Part shown: piece by piece, positions 24,881-33,127 of the stretch
How the letters are laid out: every line of letters starts with the position of its first letter
Position numbering within the stretch: position 1 is the first letter of the stretch
Assembly (NCBI GenBank): GCA_937948705.1
Contig: CALECF010000032.1
Span: forward strand, 7,511 to 71,510
Source of the DNA: an uncultured Anaerosolibacter sp.
GTDB lineage: Bacteria; Bacillota_A; Clostridia; Peptostreptococcales; Thermotaleaceae
DNA: 64,000 nt
Direction of reading: 5' to 3'
Notes under the pieces: generated by a model
The model's input: the letters and a program-made list of their open reading frames with translations, nothing else
Database searches by the model: none
What the model was told of the DNA's origin: nothing
Position numbers and translations under genes: made by a program

Positions 24881-25669
24881 ATGGAAGATGTAAGGCAGAG
24901 GGAAAATGGGCAGCAAGGCTGCTGAGGCCCATCCCACGGTGGTGTTGGTCAACACCAAAATGAGAATAGTGAAAACTGTATGGTTTGTGGTGAGAAGTTG
25001 GTATATTTGGAAATTGGCAGGGAATTTCAATGTTTCAAATGCAATGGGTCAGAGATTGGGTATGTATATTGCCCAAATAGCCATTATATTTGTGATGAAT
25101 GCCATGGGAAAGAACAGTTTGATGAGATCCTGCACCTGGCATTGACTGTGAGGGGTAAGAATCCCATGGTAAACGCTGAATATATGATGAAGAAGCTATC
25201 GATTCCCATGCTAGGCTGTGAACATGGATGGATTGCGGCGGCATCATTGATGGCAGCCATTCGAAATACAGAGCAGATTAAGATTACCGATGAACAGATA
25301 AAGGAAGCCTTAAATCGCACAAAAATGCAGGCCATTGGGGCCTATTGCGGGCTAACAGGGATTTGTGGGATCGCCCCAGCCATTGGAGCATCTTTTAGTG
25401 TGATCTTAGGAGCCGCATGCCCGAAGGATCGAGAAACTGCTGTGACCATGCATGTGGTGGCCCGTGTGATTGAGGCTATAGCCAACGAGGCAGGGCCATG
25501 CTGCTGCAAGAACTTTCTAAGGACATCCCTGAGTTTGGCCTGTGAACTGGTATCGGAGTATCTAAACATACAACTAGCTGATGGTCGGAAGATCACCTGT
25601 GGAGACAGCCATCGGCACCCCCATGGGTGTAGGGAATCGAAATGTAAATATTTCAATCATATCGTATAA
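24881..25669 (+). CDS. DUF5714 protein with in-frame UGA, candidate selenoprotein
   Basis: ATG 24881 follows GGAGGTG by 6 bases. The frame runs 14 codons to TGA (24923-24925) and then continues uninterrupted to 25669, in frame with the cysteine-rich DUF5714 domain (CMVCGEKLVYL, CFKCNGSEIGYVYCPNSHYI, CDECHG, then CGLTGICGIAPAIGA). The residue at the UGA lies in GC-U-GPSHGG, a Cys-Sec pair. A GGTGTT-GGTC-AACACC stem-loop begins 15 bases after the UGA, as in bacterial SECIS elements. Starting instead at ATG 24980 would lack a ribosome site and leave the upstream coding unexplained. It ends the corrinoid methyltransferase operon. The function of DUF5714 is unknown; redox or metal transfer is likely. 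Confidence 0.82.
24923..24956 (+). promoter_or_regulatory. Bacterial SECIS element for UGA recoding
   Basis: UGA at 24923-24925 is followed by a perfect 6-bp stem, GGTGTT (24941-24946) with AACACC (24951-24956), closing the tetraloop GGTC. The loop bases and the 21-base distance from UGA to loop are close to those of the Escherichia coli fdhF SECIS, where SelB binds a GGUC-containing loop. Confidence 0.78.
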
Positions 25670-25670
25670 A

Positions 25671-25702
25671 GTAAGCGGGTCTGTGGAGACCCGCTTATTT
25701 TA
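25671..25702. terminator. Terminator of the corrinoid operon
   Basis: TAAGCGGGTCT and AGACCCGCTTA pair over GTGG, followed by TTTTA. It also faces the convergent lipoprotein gene. Confidence 0.9.
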
Positions 25703-25707
25703 ATGCT

Positions 25708-26154
25708 CTATTTATTCAAAAGAATGTTTGCTAGCTCAGGAGAGATCAAGTGATAGGAGAAATCATCACCGCCAACGACGACCCTATCTTCTGCACCATA
25801 GCTGGTGAGGTTAACTTTTTTATCGTTTTTGAGTGTAATGATCATTCGATAGCCAGTGATCATTTTAATATAGCTTGTATCATCAATCATACTTTCATTG
25901 TAGGCAATCATGATGTTTTTGATATCCTCATCTGTAAACGGTTTGCCTACGGGCTTGTCATCTAAGTCATAAAGTTCAATGGATTTCACATCTTCAAGTT
26001 TGATATTTTTTTGGGCCATAGCTTCGGATAAAATGAGCCTTGAGCCACTCGTGTCTTGTGGTGGTTGTGGGGTATTCCCTGAAGACGGAGCACAACCAAT
26101 AAATAATGACATACTGAGTATAGCTACGGCAACAAGATAAATTGGTCTTTTCAT
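25708..26154 (-). CDS. Putative lipoprotein of unknown function
   Basis: A short signal peptide ends in the lipobox LFIGC, giving a lipid-anchored cysteine at about residue 21. A proline-rich spacer leads to a compact domain (about residues 40-148) with IKLEDVKSIELYDL and DRVVVGGDDFSYHLIS. No family is recognised. It is expected on the outer face of the membrane. GAAAGGATG precedes the ATG. It is monocistronic and convergent with the corrinoid operon. Confidence 0.75.
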   Translation of the reverse strand: MKRPIYLVAVAILSMSLFIGCAPSSGNTPQPPQDTSGSRLILSEAMAQKNIKLEDVKSIELYDLDDKPVGKPFTDEDIKNIMIAYNESMIDDTSYIKMITGYRMIITLKNDKKVNLTSYGAEDRVVVGGDDFSYHLISPELANILLNK

Positions 26155-26253
26155 GGGTGCACATCCTTTCTCTAATGATATTTTCTCTATATATGATAAG
26201 ACGATGGATTACAGGGTAAGGTTCCATGAGAATAAATATACATAATTATGACG

Positions 26254-26282
26254 TTTACCAGCATAAATATACATGGTATACT
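26254..26282 (+). promoter_or_regulatory. SigA-type promoter of larA-like gene
   Basis: TTTACC (26254-26259), a 17-base spacer and TATACT (26277-26282) lie 87 bases before the larA start. Confidence 0.65.
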
Positions 26283-26368
26283 AAGTAAAGGAAAAAGATT
26301 AAGGAATTAGGAAGGGTTTTTTGAAAATCGACCCTGTATATACTGTATAAATCGAGGGGGGAAGCGGT

Positions 26369-27658
26369 ATGAAGACTTATCTTATGAAATATGGGACAGA
26401 AGAGGTATCGGTGTCTATACCTGAACAACATCTGCTAGGCATTATCAAAAGCCATAGTGATGATATAAAGAAACATGAAGAAGAGGTGATACTAGATGCA
26501 TTACAAAATCCCATTGAAAGCCCAAGGCTGGGGGAGATTGTATCACCAGGAGAGAAAATTTGTATTGTGATTTCAGATATTACCCGGGCATGGCAGAAGA
26601 TGGACTATTATGTACCCTATATCATCGAGGCGTTAAACCAGGCAGGGATTGAAGATGAAGATATTGTATTTCTTTGTGCAACAGGATCTCATCGAGGCCA
26701 GACCAAGGAAGAACATGAGATCCTCTTAGGGGAAAAACTGAGCAAAAGATTTCAAATCATTGACCATGATTGTAAAGATGAAGATAACATGATTTATGTG
26801 GGAACCACCAGCTTTGGAACCCCTGTGAAGGTGAATAAGATCGCCATGGACTGCGACCATATCCTATTGACTGGTGCCGTGGTGTATCATGATTTGGCTG
26901 GTTGGGGCGGCGGTAAAAAGTCAATTCTTCCAGGAATCAGTGCCTATGAGTCTATCATGGAGAATCACTCCCTATCTCTAAATCCCATGATGGGAACTGG
27001 ATTAAATCCAAAGGTACGATGCGGCAATGCGTTGGATAATCCGTTACACTTAGATATGGTGGAGGCAGCCGATTTCGTAAAGCCATCCTTTCTATTCAAT
27101 GTGATTATGGATGATCAAGGCAATATCGAGAAGGCAGTATCGGGGCACTATTTGAAAGCCCATGAGGTAGGGCAACAACTAGTAGAGGCAATGGATGGTG
27201 TGAACATTTATAAAGAAGCAGATTTGGTTATTTCATCGGCGGGTGGTTATCCAAAGGATATAGAATTATACCAAGCGTCAAAAGCGTTGATTAATGCTAC
27301 AAACGCTGTAAAGGAAGGCGGCAGCATCATTCTCCTTAGCCAGTGTATAGAAGGTTTTGGACATGATGAAGTGGAACAAATGATAGTAAATTATAACAGC
27401 AATCAAGAACGAGAGGCTGCACTGCGGGAGATTTATACTGTAGCAAAATATACAGGCTATCTGATTTCAGAGATTGCAGCCGCCTATGATGTCATCTTGG
27501 TATCCCAAATGCGCCCTAACACATTGGAAAAAATAAATATTAAGATTGTAGCCACCGTAGAAGATGCATTAGAGATTGTTTATGCAAAAAATGGCATGGA
27601 ATTGCAAACCTATCTAATGCCATATGGTGCCAATACATTGCCCAAAATGAAAGAATAA
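26369..27658 (+). CDS. larA: LarA-type nickel-dependent 2-hydroxyacid racemase/epimerase
   Basis: The 429-residue length and the signatures ISDITRAW, ATGSHRG and GGGKKSILPG place it in the LarA family (DUF2088 plus C-terminal domain). His108, His174, Lys184 and His200 fall on the same residue numbers as the catalytic histidines, cofactor-tethering lysine and nickel-ligand histidine of Lactiplantibacillus plantarum LarA. That enzyme racemises lactate with a nickel-pincer nucleotide. Homologues act on several other 2-hydroxyacids, so the substrate is open. The cofactor makers LarB, LarC and LarE are not in this window. GAGGGGGGAAG precedes the ATG. Confidence 0.9.
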   Translation: MKTYLMKYGTEEVSVSIPEQHLLGIIKSHSDDIKKHEEEVILDALQNPIESPRLGEIVSPGEKICIVISDITRAWQKMDYYVPYIIEALNQAGIEDEDIVFLCATGSHRGQTKEEHEILLGEKLSKRFQIIDHDCKDEDNMIYVGTTSFGTPVKVNKIAMDCDHILLTGAVVYHDLAGWGGGKKSILPGISAYESIMENHSLSLNPMMGTGLNPKVRCGNALDNPLHLDMVEAADFVKPSFLFNVIMDDQGNIEKAVSGHYLKAHEVGQQLVEAMDGVNIYKEADLVISSAGGYPKDIELYQASKALINATNAVKEGGSIILLSQCIEGFGHDEVEQMIVNYNSNQEREAALREIYTVAKYTGYLISEIAAAYDVILVSQMRPNTLEKINIKIVATVEDALEIVYAKNGMELQTYLMPYGANTLPKMKE

Positions 27659-27678
27659 TTGATGTATTCAGACGAATG

Positions 27679-27719
27679 TATACCATAGAAGAGCCTAGGA
27701 CAGGGTTTTTTATGGTATA
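27679..27719 (+). terminator. Terminator-like hairpin after larA
   Basis: TATACCATA pairs with TATGGTATA, and an inner CCT pairs with AGG. GTTTTTTA lies inside the right side rather than after the stem, so efficiency is uncertain. Confidence 0.5.
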
Positions 27720-27749
27720 GAAAAAAACAAAAAAATATAAAAAAACCTA

Positions 27750-27778
27750 TTGCAATTCTATAAAGCGAAGTGTATAAT
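27750..27778 (+). promoter_or_regulatory. SigA-type promoter of the amino-acid ABC operon
   Basis: TTGCAA (27750-27755), a 17-base spacer and TATAAT (27773-27778) precede the binding-protein gene by 45 bases. Confidence 0.85.
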
Positions 27779-27823
27779 GATACAATATAAGGAATAAATA
27801 TTCAATTTAGGGGGAAGAAAACT

Positions 27824-28660
27824 ATGTTTAATGTAAAAACAAAAAAAATGATAGCACTCATACTTGCCTTGGTATTCGTGTTTGCATTCACTGGTTGTAC
27901 ACAAAAGCCTGCGACAGATAATAAGGCGCCTGAACAAACTACTGCTTCAAAGATTGCAGAGATTCAGAAAAAAGGTAAGATTGTACTGGGAACATCTGCA
28001 GACTATCCACCATATGAGTTCCACAAGCTTATCAATGGTAAGGATGAAATCGTAGGTTTTGATATCGAGATTGCAAAGACAATCGCTGCAGATCTTGGTG
28101 TGGAGCTTGAGATTAAGGACATGAAATTTGATGGATTATTGGCTGCATTGGTGGTAAATGACATCGACTTCATCGTTGCAGGGATGGTTCCGAAGGAAGA
28201 GCGAAAGAAAAGTGTAGACTTTTCAAAGCAATACTACCAAGCTGAGCAAAAGATGCTCATTAGAACAGAAGATCAAGCCAAGCTAAAAACACCTGAAGAT
28301 TTCAAAGGGCTAAAGATTGGCGCTCAGAAGTCAACTGTACAAGAAGATATCGCAATGGCGATTGAAGGCGCAGAGGTAAAATCCTTAAGTAAACTGACGG
28401 ACTTGGTACTAGAGTTAAAGAATAAAAAGATTGATGCTATTGTATTGGTATCACCAGTGGCAACAGCTTATGCAAGCAAAAACCCTGACTTAGTAATACC
28501 TGAGATATCTTTTGGAACAGAGGAAGGCGTAGCCATCGCTGTAAACAAAGGGAATGAAGATTTGGTAGAAGCTATCAATAAAACACTTGATAAGTTGATG
28601 AGTGAAGGAAAGATTGAGAAGTTTATCGAAGAAGCAACAGCATTATCTGAGCAAGAATAG
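27824..28660 (+). CDS. Amino-acid ABC transporter substrate-binding lipoprotein
   Basis: A signal peptide ends in the lipobox FTGC (Cys at about residue 25). The mature protein is a family-3 solute-binding protein with ILGTSADYPPYEF-type start, GFDIEIAKTIAADLGVELE, and AGMVPKEERKKSVDFSKQYY. It captures a polar or basic amino acid outside the membrane and delivers it to the permease. The length of 278 is typical. It heads a three-gene importer operon and is separated from the permease by a hairpin. Confidence 0.93.
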   Translation: MFNVKTKKMIALILALVFVFAFTGCTQKPATDNKAPEQTTASKIAEIQKKGKIVLGTSADYPPYEFHKLINGKDEIVGFDIEIAKTIAADLGVELEIKDMKFDGLLAALVVNDIDFIVAGMVPKEERKKSVDFSKQYYQAEQKMLIRTEDQAKLKTPEDFKGLKIGAQKSTVQEDIAMAIEGAEVKSLSKLTDLVLELKNKKIDAIVLVSPVATAYASKNPDLVIPEISFGTEEGVAIAVNKGNEDLVEAINKTLDKLMSEGKIEKFIEEATALSEQE

Positions 28661-28680
28661 TTAATAAGAAATTATAGGGT

Positions 28681-28704
28681 GGCAAAAGGCGTATGTCTTT
28701 TGCC
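28681..28704 (+). terminator. Intercistronic hairpin / partial terminator
   Basis: GGCAAAAG and CTTTTGCC form a perfect 8-bp stem, followed by ATCGTTATTTTC. Such structures between binding-protein and permease genes usually favour excess binding protein. Confidence 0.6.
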
Positions 28705-28773
28705 ATCGTTATTTTCACAGAATATATTACAGAAATGTAACGAATAAAAAATATGGATCAGGAGGTGGAAGGA

Positions 28774-29436
28774 GTGGTTACAGAATTTATCGTCAAGTAC
28801 CACAGCTATTTTATAACAGGCACAGGAGTCACTCTTTTTCTTTCATTCTTTGGTGTATTCATTGGTGTTGCCATCGGTGTATGTATCGCATTAATGAAAT
28901 TATCAAAGAATAAATTGGTAAGTATGTTGGCATCTGCCTATATTGAATTGGTGAGGGGAACGCCGTTGCTATTGCAATTATATATCGTTTATTATGGATT
29001 GCCTCGATTGATAGGGGTAGATCTACCGGGTCTGACCTTGGCAATTATTGCGGTATCTCTAAATAGTGCGGCCTATGTGGCGGAGATTATTCGTGCAGGA
29101 ATATTGGCCATAGACAGAGGTCAGATGGAAGCGGCTAGGTCACTCGGGATGCCCCACGCCATGGCCATGAGATATATCATTATACCTCAAGCATTTAAAA
29201 ATATTCTCCCTGCCTTAGGGAATGAATTCATCGTATTGATTAAGGAATCAGCCATTGTATCTATCGTAGGAATTGCAGACCTTATGTATAAAACGGATAC
29301 GTTGAGGGGAATTACCTACAAGCCATTTTTACCCCTTATCATCGCAGCAGCAATTTATTTTGTGATTACCTTTACCTTATCTAGAATTTTAGGCGTCGTT
29401 GAAAGGAGGTTGAGAGCCGGTGATTCGAGTATCTAA
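28774..29436 (+). CDS. Amino-acid ABC transporter permease (HisM/GlnP type)
   Basis: Five or so membrane segments carry the family signatures [23 protein letters not shown] start, [20 protein letters not shown], and the EAA loop [20 protein letters not shown] that contacts the ATPase. It forms the membrane channel of the importer. An ATG at 28753 is possible, but AGGAGGTG at 28759-28766 points to GTG 28774. The 3' end overlaps the ATPase gene by 17 bases. Confidence 0.93.
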   Translation: MVTEFIVKYHSYFITGTGVTLFLSFFGVFIGVAIGVCIALMKLSKNKLVSMLASAYIELVRGTPLLLQLYIVYYGLPRLIGVDLPGLTLAIIAVSLNSAAYVAEIIRAGILAIDRGQMEAARSLGMPHAMAMRYIIIPQAFKNILPALGNEFIVLIKESAIVSIVGIADLMYKTDTLRGITYKPFLPLIIAAAIYFVITFTLSRILGVVERRLRAGDSSI

Positions 29437-30145
29437 TTTGCATAAGAAATTTGGTAAGCTCCATGTACTAAAGGGAATCAATGAACATATTGAACAGGGA
29501 GAAGTAGTGGTGGTCATCGGACCCAGCGGTTCTGGAAAAAGTACGTTCCTTCGATGTCTCAATCTTTTGGAACAGCCAACGGATGGGGAAATCATATTTG
29601 AAGGCGTTTCCATCACAGATTCTAAAAACGATATCAATGTACAAAGACAAAAAATGGGTATGGTATTTCAGCAGTTTAATTTGTTTCCCCATTTGACGGT
29701 TTTAGAAAACATCACACTATCCCCTATCAAGGTGAAGAAAATGACCCAGGAAGAGGCAGAGAAAACGGCCTTTACCCTCTTGAAAAGAATTGGTCTTGAA
29801 GATAAGGCGCGGAACTATCCAAATCAACTGTCAGGTGGACAAAAACAGAGAATTGCTATTGCAAGAGCCCTGGCGATGTCCCCCGATGTGATGCTCTTTG
29901 ACGAACCCACTTCAGCCCTAGACCCAGAGATGGTAGGAGAGGTGTTGGATGTAATGAGGGAGCTGGCAGCAGAGGGAATGACCATGGTAGTGGTTACCCA
30001 TGAGATGGGCTTTGCCAAGGAGGTCGGGGACCGAGTCATTTTTATGGATGAAGGGCAAGTGATTGAAGAAGGTTGTCCTACGGAGATTTTCTCCAATCCA
30101 AAGCATCCTAGAACCCAGGATTTTCTAGGTAAGGTGTTAAAATAA
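29420..30145 (+). CDS. Amino-acid ABC transporter ATP-binding protein (GlnQ type)
   Basis: The 241-residue ATPase has Walker [11 protein letters not shown]-loop [14 protein letters not shown], signature LSGGQ, Walker [15 protein letters not shown] and the switch histidine in VVVTHEM. It powers uptake through the preceding permease. The start is GTG 29420 after AAGGAGG, inside the permease gene, implying translational coupling. Confidence 0.95.
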   Translation: MIRVSNLHKKFGKLHVLKGINEHIEQGEVVVVIGPSGSGKSTFLRCLNLLEQPTDGEIIFEGVSITDSKNDINVQRQKMGMVFQQFNLFPHLTVLENITLSPIKVKKMTQEEAEKTAFTLLKRIGLEDKARNYPNQLSGGQKQRIAIARALAMSPDVMLFDEPTSALDPEMVGEVLDVMRELAAEGMTMVVVTHEMGFAKEVGDRVIFMDEGQVIEEGCPTEIFSNPKHPRTQDFLGKVLK

Positions 30146-30208
30146 CAACTCGCGGCTAAATATGCCTATTACAGGTGTATCTATACGGATGAAGGCAGCA
30201 TCTTGTTA

Positions 30209-30299
30209 GGTTAGAAGTTAGAGGTTAGAAGTTTGAAGATTTAAGCTTTAAACGCTTAGAAGGCTGACGCAAAAACCTCTAACTTCTAACCTCTAACCC
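30209..30299. repeat. Inverted repeat with arms of tandem GTTAGARG octamers
   Basis: The left arm (30209-30233) reads GTTAGAAG/GTTAGAGG/GTTAGAAG in tandem; the right arm (30275-30299) is the complement of similar octamers. At the best register 17 bases pair perfectly. The arms enclose about 40 bases of AT-rich DNA. A related element with GTTAGC units lies at 45436-45568. Confidence 0.75.
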
Positions 30300-30354
30300 A
30301 GTGGATATTTATCGATTCACATAGATTAGAAACCTAAAAAAGGTGGAGATTCAT

Positions 30355-31518
30355 ATGAAGCATAGATTTCTCGCAAAGAGATATTGGAATAACACGACGA
30401 CGGCCATGGGAGCTGCTGCAGACTTGGTGAATCGTTATGATGATCTAATCAATTTGAGTCTAGGGGACCCTGACTATATTACCGATAAGATCATTATAGA
30501 TGGAGCCTTTGCTGATGCCCATGGGGGACATACTCGATATACAGACCCCCAGGGACAGCTGGAGCTTCGGGAGGAAATTAGCAGATTCTATAGAGAACAA
30601 CATCGTTACGAAGTTGACCCTAACCACATTATGGCGGTGGTAGGTGCCTGTCATGGTATGTATTTGGTCCTGGAGGCTATATTGGATGATGGGGATGAAG
30701 TCATTGTCCCAGCTCCTTATTTTACACCCTATGATCATCAGATTGGCTTAGCCGGGGGAAAACCTGTGATTCTAGAAACCTATGAAGAGGATGGGTTTCA
30801 GATTGACATTGAAAGAATGAAGTCATTGATTACCAATAGAACAAAAGCCATTATTATCAATACCCCTAATAATCCTACGGGAGCATGCCTTAGCCATCAA
30901 ACCCTAGAGGCGGTAGCAAAGGTAGCGAAGGACCATGACTTGATTGTCATTGCCGACGATGTGTACGGAGCATTTTCCTTTAGTGAACCCTTTGAGCCCA
31001 TGGCAGTTTTTGAGGGAATGGCAGAGCGAACCATTACCATAGGCAGTTTTTCCAAAGATTATGCCATGACAGGTTGGAGAATTGGTTATGTGATTGGTCC
31101 TGATTTTTTAGTTTCCTGTATCCGGGATATTAACGAAGGTGTGTGTTTTTCTGCGCCATCCATCTCTCAAAGAGCTGCAATTCATGCTTTGAGGAATCGT
31201 GAAAAAGTGCAGCCAGAGATGATTGGAGAATATAAGAAAAGGGTCTATTATGCCCATGACCGCATAAAGGACATTCCAAACATGTCTGCCATAGCACCCC
31301 AAGGAAGCTTTTATATTTTTGTGAATATCAAGAAAACGGGACTTCACTCTGAAGAGGTTAGTAAAAAGCTTCTAGAAGAGGCCCATGTTCTTGTAATCCC
31401 GGGAAATGCCTTTGGACAATGTGGCGAAGGCTATGTGCGTATTGCCTGTACCGTAGGGGTAGAAAAGCTGAAGGACGCCTTTGATCGCATAGAAAAAATG
31501 CAGATTTTTGCTGGGTAA
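30355..31518 (+). CDS. Class I/II pyridoxal-phosphate aminotransferase
   Basis: The protein has the fold-type I signatures NLSLGDPDYITD, GACHGMYLVLEAIL, NTPNNPTGACL and the PLP lysine in IGSFSKDYAMTGWRIGY. It is similar in organisation to aspartate-family aminotransferases. AGGTGGAG at 30341-30348 supports ATG 30355 instead of GTG 30343. It follows an amino-acid importer, so use of imported amino acids is possible, but an inverted repeat separates them. The exact substrate is unknown. Confidence 0.88.
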   Translation: MKHRFLAKRYWNNTTTAMGAAADLVNRYDDLINLSLGDPDYITDKIIIDGAFADAHGGHTRYTDPQGQLELREEISRFYREQHRYEVDPNHIMAVVGACHGMYLVLEAILDDGDEVIVPAPYFTPYDHQIGLAGGKPVILETYEEDGFQIDIERMKSLITNRTKAIIINTPNNPTGACLSHQTLEAVAKVAKDHDLIVIADDVYGAFSFSEPFEPMAVFEGMAERTITIGSFSKDYAMTGWRIGYVIGPDFLVSCIRDINEGVCFSAPSISQRAAIHALRNREKVQPEMIGEYKKRVYYAHDRIKDIPNMSAIAPQGSFYIFVNIKKTGLHSEEVSKKLLEEAHVLVIPGNAFGQCGEGYVRIACTVGVEKLKDAFDRIEKMQIFAG

Positions 31519-31589
31519 GTAGAAACCCTTATTTGTGAATAAAGTTATAATTTGAGTACGGATGGGTGCCCCCACCGATCCAATGGTTT

Positions 31590-31626
31590 AAATCCTTCTC
31601 TTAAACAGAGGAGGATTTTTATTTTT
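31590..31626 (+). terminator. Rho-independent terminator
   Basis: AAATCCTTCTCT pairs with AGAGGAGGATTT (one G-T pair) over TAAAC, followed by TTATTTTT. Confidence 0.85.
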
Positions 31627-31660
31627 CAAATAGAGAGAAAGTCCTTTCTATTTGAAAAAT
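31621..31660. repeat. Perfect 14-bp inverted repeat
   Basis: ATTTTTCAAATAGA (31621-31634) and TCTATTTGAAAAAT (31647-31660) are exact complements around a 12-base loop that can pair further (AAAG with CTTT). It abuts the preceding terminator. Confidence 0.7.
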
Positions 31661-31677
31661 AATTCCCACAAACTTAG

Positions 31678-31705
31678 ACATACTACATACTACATACTAC
31701 ATACT
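31678..31705. repeat. Four tandem copies of ACATACT
   Basis: Four exact 7-base units occur directly upstream of the next gene's ribosome site. The 7-base unit makes copy number prone to slippage. Confidence 0.9.
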
Positions 31706-31732
31706 AGGTGCTAGATAAGGGAGGGAATGTGG

Positions 31733-32215
31733 ATGAGTAGTAAAATGTGGGATTTTGTTTACTCCATAACTGCCATTGCTATTGTATGGGCCATTTTCCT
31801 TCGCTTAGCAGATAGGAAAAGGTGGAGGGAATATTTCGTGGCCTTTGAATATTCTGCTTTTATTGCAGAGTTAATCTGCTCTTGGGCAGGGGTTTATGAC
31901 TATTGGCATTATCCAACAAAGGCATACGACGAATTTACAGCCATGCTTATTAAAAATCTGTTATTCTTCTCAGTTTTTGGGTTGATCTATGTCCATTATT
32001 TTAAAGATCGTTTGTACAAAAATATTTTTCTTGCCCTGGCCATGGCAGGGTTGAGTACAGTTTTAGAAGCCATCACCCTGTATACCACAGAATTGGTGGG
32101 ATATAGTGAGAAAATGAACTTTTATATCACCTATACTACTTATTTAATCGGCTATTTATTTGTCATGGGGATCCATTACATTTATACGGGGAAGGAAAGA
32201 GTGGGATCTGTGTAG
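31733..32215 (+). CDS. CBO0543 family membrane protein
   Basis: The 160-residue protein has four or five hydrophobic segments and the pattern EYSAFIAELICSWAGVYDYW followed by HYP, characteristic of the CBO0543 family of unknown function common in spore-forming Firmicutes. GGGAGGG at 31719-31725 favours ATG 31733 over ATG 31727. The tandem ACATACT repeat lies just upstream. Confidence 0.75.
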   Translation: MSSKMWDFVYSITAIAIVWAIFLRLADRKRWREYFVAFEYSAFIAELICSWAGVYDYWHYPTKAYDEFTAMLIKNLLFFSVFGLIYVHYFKDRLYKNIFLALAMAGLSTVLEAITLYTTELVGYSEKMNFYITYTTYLIGYLFVMGIHYIYTGKERVGSV

Positions 32216-32360
32216 AAATTCTAGAAGTGACTTTAAAGACATAGGATATAAGGGTAGAGGATCTTGCAGGGGTTATCTTCCTCGTTGCAGCCAAATGTTT
32301 GCAATAAGAGAGGTTTGGATATACTTTGCCATAGAAAATAAAGGGGAGAGAAGGGATAAC

Positions 32361-32876
32361 ATGAATCAGGATACACAAAAAATAACCAGAGTTGGAATTT
32401 TATTGGCTTTAACTTTAGCTATTCAATGGATGGGCTTGCCACAGTTGATTACAGGAACAGCCATTAATGCCATGTTGTTAATCTCAGCTAGCACAGTGGG
32501 TTTGGTACCAGCGGTAATGATTGGATGTATTACGCCGGTCATCGCTTTGCTGGTGGGAATTATGAAGACACCCCTTATGCCTTTGATTCCTTTTATCGTA
32601 GGCGCCAATGCCGTATTGGTGTTGGTATATGGATATACTCAGCATCGAAATAAGTATATGGCCATGATCCTAGCAGCAGTTGCAAAGTTTCTCGTGCTAT
32701 GGGTTGCTGTAAAATGGATTCTCATTGGCGCACTGCCTGGTCCTGTGTTGGAAAAGGTAGCGGTGACCTTTGGCATTACCCAACTATTTACGGCCTTAGG
32801 CGGCGGCGTCATTGCCTTGGCAGTCGTACCATTTTTGCACAATTATTTAAATAAAGAACATAAGATGAAGCTATAA
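32361..32876 (+). CDS. ECF-transporter S-component-like membrane protein
   Basis: Five or six hydrophobic segments begin with KITRVGILLALTLAIQWMGLP, a start seen in substrate-binding S components of energy-coupling factor vitamin transporters. The GGGVIALAVVPFLHNYL end also fits. The substrate is not recognisable. A longer frame from 32160 overlaps the previous gene; AGGGGAGAGAAGGG before ATG 32361 settles the start. The 145-base leader has some stem-forming potential (GAGGA with TCCTC) but matches no riboswitch I know. No EcfA/EcfT genes are here. Confidence 0.65.
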   Translation: MNQDTQKITRVGILLALTLAIQWMGLPQLITGTAINAMLLISASTVGLVPAVMIGCITPVIALLVGIMKTPLMPLIPFIVGANAVLVLVYGYTQHRNKYMAMILAAVAKFLVLWVAVKWILIGALPGPVLEKVAVTFGITQLFTALGGGVIALAVVPFLHNYLNKEHKMKL

Positions 32877-32898
32877 CGGGATGCAAATCTCTTGGATT

Positions 32899-32940
32899 GA
32901 TGAGGAAGCCCTATACTTAATAGCATAGGGCTTCCTCATC
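32899..32940 (+). terminator. Strong 16-bp hairpin without a T tract
   Basis: GATGAGGAAGCCCTAT and ATAGGGCTTCCTCATC are exact complements over a 10-base loop. It follows the S-component-like gene, but the next bases (GATCAG) lack a T run, so it may stabilise RNA rather than terminate. Confidence 0.55.
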
Positions 32941-33127
32941 GATCAGTAACTATCTTTTATTTGTTCTGAGTACTTCTTCATAGAATATAGATAATAATAT
33001 CTAACAAACAGTGTACCCCATTGATTTCAATGGAAAATATTTTAAAAAGGAATCCAATCTTTCCTACAGAATATATACATTGAGGGGTAATCTGCTATAA
33101 TGTATATAAAGGGAGGAGAGTATATAT

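Noticed and set aside
24980..25669. DUF5714 gene starting at ATG 24980
   Set aside because: This start has no ribosome site. The frame extends upstream to an ATG with GGAGGTG, interrupted only by a UGA followed by a SECIS-like hairpin.
30200..30300. CRISPR array
   Set aside because: The repeats are 8 bases long, contiguous and in opposite orientation. There are no spacers and no cas genes.
31678..31705. CRISPR or VNTR coding repeat
   Set aside because: Only four 7-base units in non-coding DNA.
32216..32360. Riboswitch before the S-component-like gene
   Set aside because: I compared it by eye with TPP, THF, preQ1, cobalamin and FMN core motifs and found none. Weak stems alone are not enough.
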